A DNA stretch of 31,338 bases, from contig CANKOT010000017.1 in the NCBI GenBank assembly GCA_947484245.1, positions 1-31,338 of the forward strand, read 5' to 3'. A model generated the notes under the pieces. That model was given only the letters and a program-made list of their open reading frames with translations. It ran no database searches and was not told where the DNA came from. The translations under genes were made by a program, and so were the position numbers. The DNA is from Comamonadaceae bacterium (GTDB lineage: Bacteria > Pseudomonadota > Gammaproteobacteria > Burkholderiales > Burkholderiaceae). Below, piece after piece: positions 24,754-31,338 of this stretch (positions within the stretch are counted from its first letter, which is position 1; each line of letters starts with the position of its first letter).

Positions 24754-26143
24754 AAATTTGTTTCAAGGCATTCAGCAGGCGATCGTGCACGCCACCAAAG
24801 CCACCATTGCTCATGCAAAGCAAATGGTCTCCGGTTTGGACGTGTGCCATCACTTGCTTCACCAACTCATCGATGTTGGCCGCAACCTGTGCTTTGTCGC
24901 CCATGCTGGCCAAGGCGGCATGGGCATCCCAATCTAAGCCGCCGCTGTGGCAGAACGATAAATCTGCTTGTTCAAGACTCCAGGGCAATTGCGATTTCAT
25001 GGTGCCCAGTTTCATGGTGTTGCTGCGGGGCTCGAAAATGGCCAAGATGCGTTGGCCATTGCCAATTTGCCGCCGCAGACCATCCAGTGTGGTGCGGATG
25101 GCGGTGGGGTGATGCGCGAAGTCGTCGTACACCTTGATGCCGGCCACTTGGCCGCGCACTTCCATGCGGCGCTTCACGTTTTGAAAGCTGCCCAGCGCCT
25201 GGGCTGCCACACTGGGCGAGACACCCACGTGCTCAGCGGCTGCAATGGCGGCCAGCGCATTGTGCTGGTTGTGTACACCGCCTAAATTCCACTGAACGTG
25301 AGCCACGGTTTGGCCTTGGCGAATGACTTCAAAGTGGTGAGGCTCTCCCACTGCAGAGAAATCAGAAACGGCAGCCCCAAAACTGCGCACCTCACTCCAG
25401 CAGCCTTGCGCCAACACGCGCGTGATGCTTTCTTCCAAGCCGTTGACCACCAAGCGCCCCTGACCTGGCACAGTGCGCACCAAGTGATGGAATTGGCGTT
25501 CGATGGCTGTCAAATCATCAAAGATATCGGCGTGGTCAAATTCCAAATTGTTCAAGATGGCCGTGCGGGGACGGTAGTGCACAAATTTACTGCGCTTGTC
25601 AAAGAAGGCCGTGTCGTATTCATCGGCTTCAATCACAAAATAATTGCGGGCGTGGCCTGCGGCAACTTTGCCTAAGCGCGCTGACACACCAAAATTAAGC
25701 GGCACACCGCCCACCAAAAAACCGGGTTCGAGTCCGGCGGCTTCCAAAATCCAAGTCAGCATGGAGGTGGTCGATGTTTTGCCATGCGTGCCAGCCACTG
25801 CCAACACATGCCGGCCCTGCAGCACATGCTCAGAAAGCCACTGCGGGCCGCTGGTGTAGGGTGCGCCAGATTCAAGAATGGCTTCCATCAATGGAAACTT
25901 GGGTTCGCCAGAAGCCAGACGACTTCTGCTCACCACATTGCCAATCACATAGAGATCGGGCTTGAGTTGCATTTGCTCAACACCAAAGCCCTCCACCAAA
26001 TCAATGCCCAAAGCTTTCAGTTGATCGCTCATGGGCGGATAAACTCCGGCGTCGCAACCCGTCACTTTGTGACCGGCTTCTCTGGCCAATGCGGCCAAGC
26101 CGCCCATGAAGGTTCCGCAAATGCCCAATATATGTATATGCAT
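24752..26143 (-). CDS. mpl: UDP-MurNAc:L-Ala-gamma-D-Glu-meso-DAP ligase (murein recycling)
   Basis: Cytoplasmic Mur-ligase paralogue that reattaches the recovered tripeptide to UDP-MurNAc during peptidoglycan recycling. The 463-residue protein begins MHIHILGICGTFMGGLA, and the GICGTFMG loop distinguishes Mpl from MurC (GVGGSGMSG). The P-loop GTHGKTSTT is at about 118-126, followed by EADEYDTAFFDKRSKF and NNLEFDHADIF. DDFAHHPTAI and FEPRSNTMKLG are in the C-terminal domain. The first codons include two rare ATA isoleucine codons. It is divergent from the 26175 gene with only 31 bases between start codons, and convergent with aroG. Its meso-DAP substrate agrees with the MurE DNPR motif. Confidence 0.95.
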   Translation of the reverse strand: MHIHILGICGTFMGGLAALAREAGHKVTGCDAGVYPPMSDQLKALGIDLVEGFGVEQMQLKPDLYVIGNVVSRSRLASGEPKFPLMEAILESGAPYTSGPQWLSEHVLQGRHVLAVAGTHGKTSTTSMLTWILEAAGLEPGFLVGGVPLNFGVSARLGKVAAGHARNYFVIEADEYDTAFFDKRSKFVHYRPRTAILNNLEFDHADIFDDLTAIERQFHHLVRTVPGQGRLVVNGLEESITRVLAQGCWSEVRSFGAAVSDFSAVGEPHHFEVIRQGQTVAHVQWNLGGVHNQHNALAAIAAAEHVGVSPSVAAQALGSFQNVKRRMEVRGQVAGIKVYDDFAHHPTAIRTTLDGLRRQIGNGQRILAIFEPRSNTMKLGTMKSQLPWSLEQADLSFCHSGGLDWDAHAALASMGDKAQVAANIDELVKQVMAHVQTGDHLLCMSNGGFGGVHDRLLNALKQI

Positions 26144-26149
26144 AAGGGG

Positions 26150-26155
26150 ATTTTA
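26150..26155 (-). promoter_or_regulatory. Possible mpl -10 box, leaderless geometry
   Basis: Reads TAAAAT on the - strand, five of six to consensus, exactly six bases before the mpl ATG (26141-26143 on the + strand). The intervening CCCCTT is not a Shine-Dalgarno sequence. The -35 is weak at 17 bases. ATGACG is found at 15 bases, inside the divergent gene. Confidence 0.4.
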
Positions 26156-26162
26156 GGCGGTG

Positions 26163-26168
26163 CACAAT
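26163..26168 (+). promoter_or_regulatory. Possible -10 box of the 26175 gene, facing the mpl promoter
   Basis: CACAAT (four of six) ends six bases before the ATG at 26175. It is only seven bases from the oppositely oriented mpl -10 box, so two polymerases could not occupy both at once. No clear -35 is seen. Support comes from the repeated six-base spacing. Confidence 0.3.
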
Positions 26169-26174
26169 GGCGTC

Positions 26175-26759
26175 ATGGCAGATTTGACAGATGAGATTGC
26201 AGCTTCGGCGGCGCAGTGGGTGGTGGAAGAGGGCTTGGAGTATGGCCCCGCCAAGCGCCGGGCCTTAAAGGCCTTGGGCTTACCCCCGCGCACGCCTTTG
26301 CCCAATAATGATCAGGTTGAAGCGGAAGTGCGGGAGTACATCGAGCTGTTTTGTGCTGAAACTCAGCCTGAGGAGTTGCTGGCGCTGCGGAAACATGCTT
26401 TGTTGTGGATGAACCGACTTGCAGAGTTCCGACCCTATTTGGGCGGTGCAGTTTGGCATGGCACGGCAACGCGCATGTCAGATATTTACTTACAACTGTT
26501 TTGCGACGATACCAAATCTTGCGAAATTGACTTGATCAACAAGGGCGTGGCATTTGAGGCCCGTTCTGTGAATGGTTTGCACGGGGAGCCCGTCGAGGCT
26601 TTGAGCATTCACAGTTATTGTGACGATTTGGGAGAAGAAATTGGGGTGCATCTCTTGGTCAATGATTTTGACGATGTCAGGGGTGCCCTGAAATCGGATT
26701 CACAGGGGCGCTCACCCAGAGGTGATGGGCCTGCCGTGAAAAAACTAATTGAGGCATGA
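26175..26759 (+). CDS. Unrecognised conserved-looking soluble protein, possibly nucleotidyltransferase-fold
   Basis: I do not recognise this 194-residue protein with confidence. It is acidic, has no signal peptide or membrane segment, and has a helical first half with an ARRA/KRRALKALGLPP-like basic stretch at about 27-38. The segment LGGAVWHGTATRMSDIYLQLF (89-109, quoted in part: HGTATRMSDI) followed by CEIDLI (116-121) is reminiscent of the GSxxxG...SDIDL region of minimal nucleotidyltransferases. The carboxylate spacing is not canonical, so catalysis is uncertain. The C-terminal 20 residues are Gly/Ser/Arg-rich and probably flexible. A GTG at 26160 could start it, but ATG 26175 fits the -10 spacing. 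The TlpA-like gene follows 34 bases later. Confidence 0.7.
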   Translation: MADLTDEIAASAAQWVVEEGLEYGPAKRRALKALGLPPRTPLPNNDQVEAEVREYIELFCAETQPEELLALRKHALLWMNRLAEFRPYLGGAVWHGTATRMSDIYLQLFCDDTKSCEIDLINKGVAFEARSVNGLHGEPVEALSIHSYCDDLGEEIGVHLLVNDFDDVRGALKSDSQGRSPRGDGPAVKKLIEA

Positions 26760-26793
26760 TGCCGACTTGAAGCAAGAAGATAGTGGAAAAATA

Positions 26794-27381
26794 ATGTCTG
26801 ATGATGAAATTTTGAAGAAAAGCGCGGCGATGTCTTCCGCTGTTAATCCGTCAGCTTCTGGCCGTCGCCATTGGCTCCTGGCGGGGGTTGGCTTGGCGGC
26901 TGGTTTGGGCGGATCCTTGTACGCTTGGCAAAAGTTTCAGCCCCAAGGTGTGATGAATGAAGCGGTCCAAAACTTCTGGATTCAGGAGTTTGAAAAACCC
27001 GAGGGAGGCACTTTGAACCTTCAAAGCATGCGAGGCAAACCGCTCTTGGTCAATTTTTGGGCTACCTGGTGCCCGCCTTGTATTGAGGAACTTCCCTTGA
27101 TTGATGCCTTTTATATGGCAAATCAATCTAAATCTCTTCAAGTTGTTGGTTTGGCGGTGGATCAGCCCAGCATGGTTCGACGCTATTTGGGGCAAAAACC
27201 ATTGAATTTCCCAGTTGGCTTGGCTGGTTTCAATGGCACTTCTTTGGGCCAGTCATTGGGCAATCAGCAAAATGTTTTGCCATATAGCTTGCTTTTCGCT
27301 GCAAATGGCTTGCTTTTAAAACAAAAAGCAGGTAAGTTAGAGCAATCTGATCTCGACGCTTGGCTTCGCAGTGTCACTTGA
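26794..27381 (+). CDS. TlpA-family membrane-anchored thiol-disulfide protein
   Basis: A 195-residue thioredoxin-fold protein. A short cytoplasmic N terminus is followed by a membrane anchor at about residues 26-44 (HWLLAGVGLAAGLGGSLYAW). The redoxin domain has VNFWATWCPPCIEELPL with the active-site Cys93-Pro-Pro-Cys96. It should act in the periplasm as a reductant, as TlpA/ResA/CcmG relatives do for cytochrome c maturation or oxidase assembly, but no cytochrome gene is nearby to show the partner. The start at 26794 was chosen over an in-frame TTG at 26749 because the latter overlaps the preceding gene and adds an unrelated stretch. No strong ribosome-binding site is visible. Confidence 0.88.
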   Translation: MSDDEILKKSAAMSSAVNPSASGRRHWLLAGVGLAAGLGGSLYAWQKFQPQGVMNEAVQNFWIQEFEKPEGGTLNLQSMRGKPLLVNFWATWCPPCIEELPLIDAFYMANQSKSLQVVGLAVDQPSMVRRYLGQKPLNFPVGLAGFNGTSLGQSLGNQQNVLPYSLLFAANGLLLKQKAGKLEQSDLDAWLRSVT

Positions 27382-27427
27382 CACCCTGCCTGTGCCATTG
27401 CATGGGCTTTCCAAGCCTCCAGTGAGC

Positions 27428-27458
27428 TTGAATTGCTATTTTTAACCGAATTTATAAC
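27428..27458 (+). promoter_or_regulatory. Candidate accBC promoter
   Basis: TTGAAT (27428-27433) and TATAAC (27453-27458) are spaced by 19 bases within the 168-base tlpA-accB gap. The -10 is a five-of-six match but the spacing is longer than optimal. The leader would be about 85 bases. The rest of the gap is AT-rich with no terminator that I can support. Confidence 0.3.
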
Positions 27459-27549
27459 TCAGCTTTTCTTGAAATGAGAGCAGTTGTAGCTTTTTAACGT
27501 GGTATTTGGTGTAAATTCAAGCTTTTACATCGCTAGCACAGGGGGTACC

Positions 27550-28044
27550 ATGGATTTGCGCAAACTCAAAACCTTGATCGACTTGGTTTCAGATTCCAAC
27601 GTCACAGAACTGGAAATCACAGAAGCCGAAGGCAAGGTTCGCATTGTCAAAGGTCCTGCTTCGTCTGGCGCACAAGTTTTAACCCAACAGCTTATGGTGC
27701 CAGCAGCGCCAGCAATGCATGCTGCCCCCATGGCAGCGCCTACGGCCACTGAAATTGCCGACGCTGCAGCCGTCACAGCCGCCGCAGCAGCAGCTGAAGT
27801 TGCTGCCGCGGGCCATACCGTCAAATCGCCCATGGTGGGCACTTTCTACAGATCGTCTAGCCCCGGCGCTGCGCCCTTTGTCCAGGTGGGCGACACCGTC
27901 AAAGAGGGTGACACCCTGTGCATCATTGAAGCCATGAAGATTTTGAACGAAATTGAATCAGACAAGTCGGGCACGGTGAAGCAGGTCTTGTGCGAAAACG
28001 GTCAAGCTGTCGAATACGGTCAAGCCTTGTACGTCATCGAATAA
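27550..28044 (+). CDS. accB: Biotin carboxyl carrier protein of acetyl-CoA carboxylase
   Basis: Carries biotin between the carboxylase (AccC) and carboxyltransferase (AccAD) in malonyl-CoA synthesis. The 164-residue protein has an N-terminal domain ([13 protein letters not shown]), a long Ala/Pro/Met-rich flexible linker at about 50-88, and a C-terminal biotinyl domain with [15 protein letters not shown] and the biotinylation site [10 protein letters not shown] (Lys130). The start at 27550 is preceded by AGGGGG. An in-frame Met at 27499 would add an unrelated tail. accC follows after 15 bases, so the two form an operon with prmA behind. Confidence 0.97.
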   Translation: MDLRKLKTLIDLVSDSNVTELEITEAEGKVRIVKGPASSGAQVLTQQLMVPAAPAMHAAPMAAPTATEIADAAAVTAAAAAAEVAAAGHTVKSPMVGTFYRSSSPGAAPFVQVGDTVKEGDTLCIIEAMKILNEIESDKSGTVKQVLCENGQAVEYGQALYVIE

Positions 28045-28059
28045 TTCACCGGGGTTTTT

Positions 28060-29409
28060 ATGTTCAAGAAAATTCTGGTTGCCAACCGCGGGGAAATTGC
28101 CCTGCGCATTCAGCGCGCATGCCGAGAACTCGGCATCAAAGCCGTGATGGTCTACTCGGAAGCAGATCGTGAAGCCAAGTATGTGAAGCTGGCGGAAGAG
28201 GCTGTCTGCATTGGCCCAGCAGTCTCCAGTCTCAGCTACCTCAACATGCCGGCCATCATTTCAGCCGCTGAAGTGACCGATGCTGAAGCCATTCACCCTG
28301 GCTACGGATTCTTAAGTGAGAACGCCGATTTTGCTGAGCGCGTTGAAAAAAGCGGCTTCCAATTCATTGGCCCAACACCCGACTCGATTCGCATCATGGG
28401 AGACAAAGTGTCTGCCAAGCAGGCCATGATCAAAGCGGGCGTGCCTTGCGTGCCTGGCTCTGACGGTGAGTTGCCCGACGACCCCGTGGTCATTCGCCGA
28501 ACAGCCAAAAGCATTGGTTACCCCGTCATTATCAAGGCGGCAGGTGGTGGTGGTGGCCGCGGTATGCGTGTGGTTCACACAGAAGCCGCTCTGATCAATG
28601 CGGTGCAAATGACCAAGGCCGAGGCGGGTGCTGCGTTTGGCAATCCAGCGGTTTACATGGAGAAATACCTGCAAAATCCCCGCCACATCGAAATTCAAAT
28701 CTTGGCGGACAAGCATAGGAATGTTGTTTACTTGGGCGAACGTGACTGCTCCATGCAGCGGCGCCACCAAAAAGTGGTGGAAGAAGCCCCAGCCCCCGGC
28801 ATTCCCCGCAAGCTCATTGACAAAATTGGCGAACGTTGCGTTGCTGCTTGCAAAAAAATCAACTACCGCGGCGCAGGCACCTTTGAGTTTTTGTACGAAA
28901 ACGGTGAGTTTTATTTCATTGAAATGAACACCCGTGTTCAGGTGGAGCACCCCGTCACGGAGTGGGTCACTGGCATTGACATTGTCAAAACCCAAATCAT
29001 GGTGGCCGCAGGCGAGAAATTGCCATTCACCCAGCGGCAAATTACCATCCGGGGACACGCCATTGAATGTCGTGTGAACGCCGAAGACCCCTTCAAGTTC
29101 ACCCCCTCACCAGGCCGCATCACCACTTGGCATGCACCCGGTGGGCCTGGTATTAGGGTCGACTCGCATGTCTACAACAACTACTTTGTACCGCCCAATT
29201 ACGACTCCATGATTGGCAAAATCATCGCCCATGGCGACACGCGCGAGCAAGCCATTGCCCGCATGCGAACGGCATTGGCCGAAACAGTGGTGGAAGGCAT
29301 CAGCACCAACATTGCATTGCACCGTGAAATTTTGCGCGACGCCAAATTTGTCAACGGTGGCACCAACATTCACTACTTGGAAGAGTGGCTGCGTCACCGC
29401 AAAACTTAA
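28060..29409 (+). CDS. accC: Biotin carboxylase subunit of acetyl-CoA carboxylase
   Basis: ATP-grasp enzyme that carboxylates biotin on AccB, the first half-reaction of fatty-acid synthesis. The 449-residue protein begins [17 protein letters not shown], has [11 protein letters not shown], the glycine-rich ATP lid [47 protein letters not shown] (catalytic Glu/Arg region) and ECRVNAEDP. Length equals that of the E. coli protein. The prmA start lies two bases beyond the stop. Confidence 0.98.
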   Translation: MFKKILVANRGEIALRIQRACRELGIKAVMVYSEADREAKYVKLAEEAVCIGPAVSSLSYLNMPAIISAAEVTDAEAIHPGYGFLSENADFAERVEKSGFQFIGPTPDSIRIMGDKVSAKQAMIKAGVPCVPGSDGELPDDPVVIRRTAKSIGYPVIIKAAGGGGGRGMRVVHTEAALINAVQMTKAEAGAAFGNPAVYMEKYLQNPRHIEIQILADKHRNVVYLGERDCSMQRRHQKVVEEAPAPGIPRKLIDKIGERCVAACKKINYRGAGTFEFLYENGEFYFIEMNTRVQVEHPVTEWVTGIDIVKTQIMVAAGEKLPFTQRQITIRGHAIECRVNAEDPFKFTPSPGRITTWHAPGGPGIRVDSHVYNNYFVPPNYDSMIGKIIAHGDTREQAIARMRTALAETVVEGISTNIALHREILRDAKFVNGGTNIHYLEEWLRHRKT

Positions 29410-29411
29410 GC

Positions 29412-30305
29412 ATGTTTGAACTCAACTTGTTGTGTCCTGAGGACCGCGTCGATGTTTTGAGTGAGGCGCTTGAGGCTTTGGATGCCTTGAGCGTTTCGGT
29501 CGAAGATGCCGATGCCGAAACAGAGCATGAACAAGCTTTGTTTGGCGAGCCTGGCATGCCGCCTCCCAAAGAAGGCTGGCAACGCTCTAAAGTGGTCGCC
29601 CTGTTTGCCAAAGAAGAAGAAGCGCGCGAAGCGGTGCTGTTGTTGTCAGCGCAAGATTTTTTTGAGTCCTGTGCGGTGATCTCAGTTGCTTCTGTGCCCG
29701 ATCAAGATTGGGTGCGTCTCACGCAGTCGCAATTTGCGCCCGTTGAAATTACGCCAGAATTTTGGATTGTGCCCACCTGGCACGAGCCGCCCGATCAAGC
29801 GCGCGAAATCATCCGCTTAGATCCTGGTCTGGCCTTTGGCACGGGTACCCATCCCACCACGCGCATGTGTTTGCGATGGATTGCCAGACACAATCTGAAG
29901 GGGCAGCGAGTTTTAGATTATGGATGTGGATCTGGTATCTTGGCCATTGGCGCAGCCAAGTTTGGTGCGCAGTCCATTGACGCAGTTGACATCGATGAGG
30001 CTGCGGTCACCTCGACCGAACTCAATGCACAGGCCAACGAAGTGTCTTTGAATGCAGGCCTGCCCGAGCTGGCGCAGGGCCTGTACCAAACAGTGTTGGC
30101 CAATATCTTGGCCACCCCATTGAAAGTGTTGGCCCCCTTGCTGTGCGACCACGTGCAATCTGGTGGCAACTTGGTGTTGGCTGGCATTTTGGAGCGCCAA
30201 GAAGACGAATTGATTCAGGCTTATGCGCCTCACTTGACATTGTCGGTGGCCGATCGAGAAGACGGTTGGATTCTCATGACAGCGCAACGCGGCACTGCCG
30301 CCTAA
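29412..30305 (+). CDS. prmA: Ribosomal protein L11 methyltransferase
   Basis: SAM-dependent methyltransferase that trimethylates ribosomal protein L11. The 297-residue protein has an N-terminal substrate-recognition domain starting MFELNLLCPEDRVD. The catalytic domain contains LDPGLAFGTGTHPTT (about 136-150), the SAM motif LDYGCGSGILAIGA (about 168-181), VDIDEAAV and LANILATPL. The start at 29412 follows accC by two bases. An in-frame upstream Met at 29385 is inside accC. The accC-prmA association is common in proteobacteria. Confidence 0.96.
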   Translation: MFELNLLCPEDRVDVLSEALEALDALSVSVEDADAETEHEQALFGEPGMPPPKEGWQRSKVVALFAKEEEAREAVLLLSAQDFFESCAVISVASVPDQDWVRLTQSQFAPVEITPEFWIVPTWHEPPDQAREIIRLDPGLAFGTGTHPTTRMCLRWIARHNLKGQRVLDYGCGSGILAIGAAKFGAQSIDAVDIDEAAVTSTELNAQANEVSLNAGLPELAQGLYQTVLANILATPLKVLAPLLCDHVQSGGNLVLAGILERQEDELIQAYAPHLTLSVADREDGWILMTAQRGTAA

Positions 30306-30311
30306 TCTCCA

Positions 30312-30806
30312 ATGACCTATTGGGGTTTGTGGGTCTGGGCAGTCTTGGGGCTGTTTGGTCTTGCGTTTCAATCTGTTTTTTTGTTCAAAGATTACTTGGT
30401 CAGCTATCAGCCAGCACTGAAACCTATTTTGGAGCTGGCTTGTCGGCAACTGGGCTGTCAAATTAAGCCTCTCCAAAAAACCGAAGCCGTGGTCATCGAC
30501 TATGCCTCGGTTGACTTGCTTCGGTCAGAACACCCCTTAGATGACATGGTGTTGCAGGCGCCGCAATGGGCGCTTCAAATCAATTTGAGAAACACGGATG
30601 GGGTGCCCGTGGCAACGCCCTGGGTTGAGCTGACCTTGACCGATGTGCAAGACAAGCCTGTGGTGCGAAAGGTATTGAACCTTGTTGAGTGGGGCGCACC
30701 GGCCGTGATTGCGCCTGGTGAAATGATAGAACATGAGCTTCTTCTGAGCTTGAAGCAAGAGAATGCGAGCTTCATGGGTTTTCGCTTACTTACTTTTTAC
30801 CCCTAG
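30312..30806 (+). CDS. DUF3426-like membrane protein lacking the zinc ribbon
   Basis: A 164-residue protein six bases after prmA. It opens directly with a membrane segment (about residues 3-26, YWGLWVWAVLGLFGLAFQSV), then a short CRQLGCQI segment. A beta-rich periplasmic part follows with ALQINLRNTDGVPVATPWVE and LTLTDVQDKPVVRKVL, which resembles the DUF3426 domain. In many Burkholderiales the protein at this position has an N-terminal MJ0042-type zinc ribbon (CPxCxxxF) and a linker before the membrane helix. That part is absent here, and no remnant fits in the gap. Function is unknown. The DUF3426 assignment is from memory of the pattern. Confidence 0.75.
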   Translation: MTYWGLWVWAVLGLFGLAFQSVFLFKDYLVSYQPALKPILELACRQLGCQIKPLQKTEAVVIDYASVDLLRSEHPLDDMVLQAPQWALQINLRNTDGVPVATPWVELTLTDVQDKPVVRKVLNLVEWGAPAVIAPGEMIEHELLLSLKQENASFMGFRLLTFYP

Positions 30807-30827
30807 ACTTTTGGCGAGACAAATAAA

Positions 30828-30857
30828 AAAGCCCGATGCATTGAAGCATCGGGCTTT
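30828..30857. terminator. Bidirectional intrinsic terminator between the acc operon and the histone-like gene
   Basis: AAAGCCCGATGC (30828-30839) pairs perfectly with GCATCGGGCTTT (30846-30857) around the loop ATTGAA. The - strand has TTTTTTATTT immediately after the stem, a strong tail for the leftward histone-like gene. The + strand has TTTGCTTTGCTTT, adequate for the prmA/DUF3426 transcript. Confidence 0.9.
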
Positions 30858-30889
30858 GCTTTGCTTTCGCTTAGCGCTTTAAGTTTGAA

Positions 30890-31306
30890 TCAAGGCTTCG
30901 CGGCCGAAGGAAACGGCCATGCAGCTTGTGGATTCAACGCAGATTGCGCAGCGGCAGCAGGGGCAGCGGGCGCTTTCGCAGCTTTCTTAGCGGCTTTTTT
31001 AGCAGGCTTTTTCGCGGCTTTCTTAGGAGCAGCTTTCTTAGCAGCCTTCTTGGCTACAGCTTTCTTAGCGGCCTTTTTAGGAGCAGCTTTTTTGGCGGCG
31101 GCTTTTTTAGGAGCTGCTGCTTTTTTAGCTACGGCCTTTTTAGGAGCTGCCTTTTTAGCTACGGCCTTCTTAGGAGCTGCTTTTTTAGGAGCGGCTTTTT
31201 TAGCTGGAGCTGCTTTTTTAGCAGGCGCTTTTCTCACAACGGCTTTTTTGGGAGCCGATTTTTTAGCTGCGGCTTTTTTGGGTGCCGCTTTTTTTGCAGT
31301 TGCCAT
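30890..31306 (-). CDS. Histone H1-like Lys/Ala-rich nucleoid protein
   Basis: A 138-residue, extremely basic, low-complexity protein made mostly of Lys, Ala and Pro in units such as AAPKKA, AVAKKAAPKK and KKAPAKKA. It resembles the eukaryotic H1 C-terminal tail and bacterial histone H1-like proteins of Burkholderiales. It would bind DNA non-specifically and compact the nucleoid. The C terminus changes to APAAPAAAAQSALNPQAAWP and then FPSAAKP, a tail typical of the betaproteobacterial group. The start is set at 31306 by a Shine-Dalgarno AAGGAG 10-15 bases upstream on the - strand, which excludes a Met at 31327. It has a strong terminator 33 bases beyond the stop. There is no folded domain to support a more exact name. 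Confidence 0.9.
   Translation of the reverse strand: MATAKKAAPKKAAAKKSAPKKAVVRKAPAKKAAPAKKAAPKKAAPKKAVAKKAAPKKAVAKKAAAPKKAAAKKAAPKKAAKKAVAKKAAKKAAPKKAAKKPAKKAAKKAAKAPAAPAAAAQSALNPQAAWPFPSAAKP
31000..31300. repeat. Degenerate tandem repeats encoding the Lys/Ala tail
   Basis: On the + strand, units like GCTTTTTTAGGAGC and GCCTTCTTAGCTAC recur in irregular 15-30 base steps. They are the complement of the AAPKKA/AVAKKA codons. Length differences between strains by replication slippage are plausible. The opposite-strand open frame here is a by-product of the repeat. Confidence 0.7.
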
Positions 31307-31338
31307 GATTTTTTTCTCCTTGATCAATTAGAAAAATC

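Noticed and set aside
27405..27417. GGCTT-TCC-AAGCC hairpin after the TlpA-like gene as a terminator
   Set aside because: The five-pair stem is not followed by a T-run. Chance formation is likely.
31000..31300. Spaced short repeats that could suggest a CRISPR array
   Set aside because: Units are irregular in length and sequence, with no unique spacers, and they translate into a histone H1-like protein.
30861..31331. 156-residue Ala/Phe/Leu-rich open frame on the + strand
   Set aside because: It is the exact antisense of the Lys/Ala-codon repeats. The - strand gene has a Shine-Dalgarno sequence, a family-typical C terminus and a terminator, while this frame has no independent support.

Overview
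The window is a gene-dense stretch of core chromosome from a betaproteobacterium. The protein signatures and gene order point to Burkholderiales, most likely Comamonadaceae: the order murE-murF-mraY-murD-ftsW-murG-murC-ddl-ftsQ-ftsA-ftsZ-lpxC without murB, the FtsZ tail DIEIPAFLRKQAD, and the histone H1-like protein ending in an AAWPFP-type tail. GC content looks mid-50s by eye, so a freshwater Limnohabitans- or Rhodoferax-like lineage is possible, but that is a guess. I see no tRNA, rRNA, IS element, prophage or CRISPR array.

Bases 1-15327 (+ strand) are the dcw (division and cell wall) cluster. It starts inside ftsI and runs through the cytoplasmic peptidoglycan ligases (murE, murF, murD, murC, ddl), the lipid-linked steps (mraY, murG), the septal polymerase ftsW and the divisome genes ftsQ, ftsA and ftsZ, and ends with lpxC. 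Most junctions from ftsI to ftsQ overlap by 1-11 bases, so translation is probably coupled. The first real gaps are before ftsA, ftsZ and lpxC.

Bases 15352-20576 (- strand) form one likely operon transcribed leftwards: an RNB-family exoribonuclease, a TonB-C-domain protein, aroE, mtgA and ruvC. It converges on lpxC. On the right it diverges from rodA. Bases 20676-24722 (+ strand) carry rodA, tldD and a DAHP synthase gene (aroG-like), each apparently with its own promoter. Bases 24752-26143 (- strand) encode Mpl, the murein-peptide recycling ligase. From 26175 to 30806 (+ strand) lie an unrecognised protein, a TlpA-like thioredoxin, accB, accC, prmA and a short DUF3426-like membrane protein. 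The window closes with a Lys/Ala-rich histone H1-like gene on the - strand.

The most interesting object is in the 237-base gap before aroG. It holds a 24-codon reading frame with six Phe codons and one Tyr codon (23422-23496). Overlapping and following it is RNA that can form a protector hairpin (1:2), a competing antiterminator (2:3) and a strong intrinsic terminator with nine Ts (3:4). This is the full architecture of a ribosome-mediated phenylalanine attenuator controlling the first step of aromatic amino acid synthesis. A second signal is a -10-like hexamer lying six or seven bases upstream of the start codon at lpxC, rnb, rodA, tldD, mpl and the unrecognised gene, mostly without a Shine-Dalgarno sequence. 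This suggests frequent leaderless mRNAs. The rest is ordinary conserved housekeeping content.
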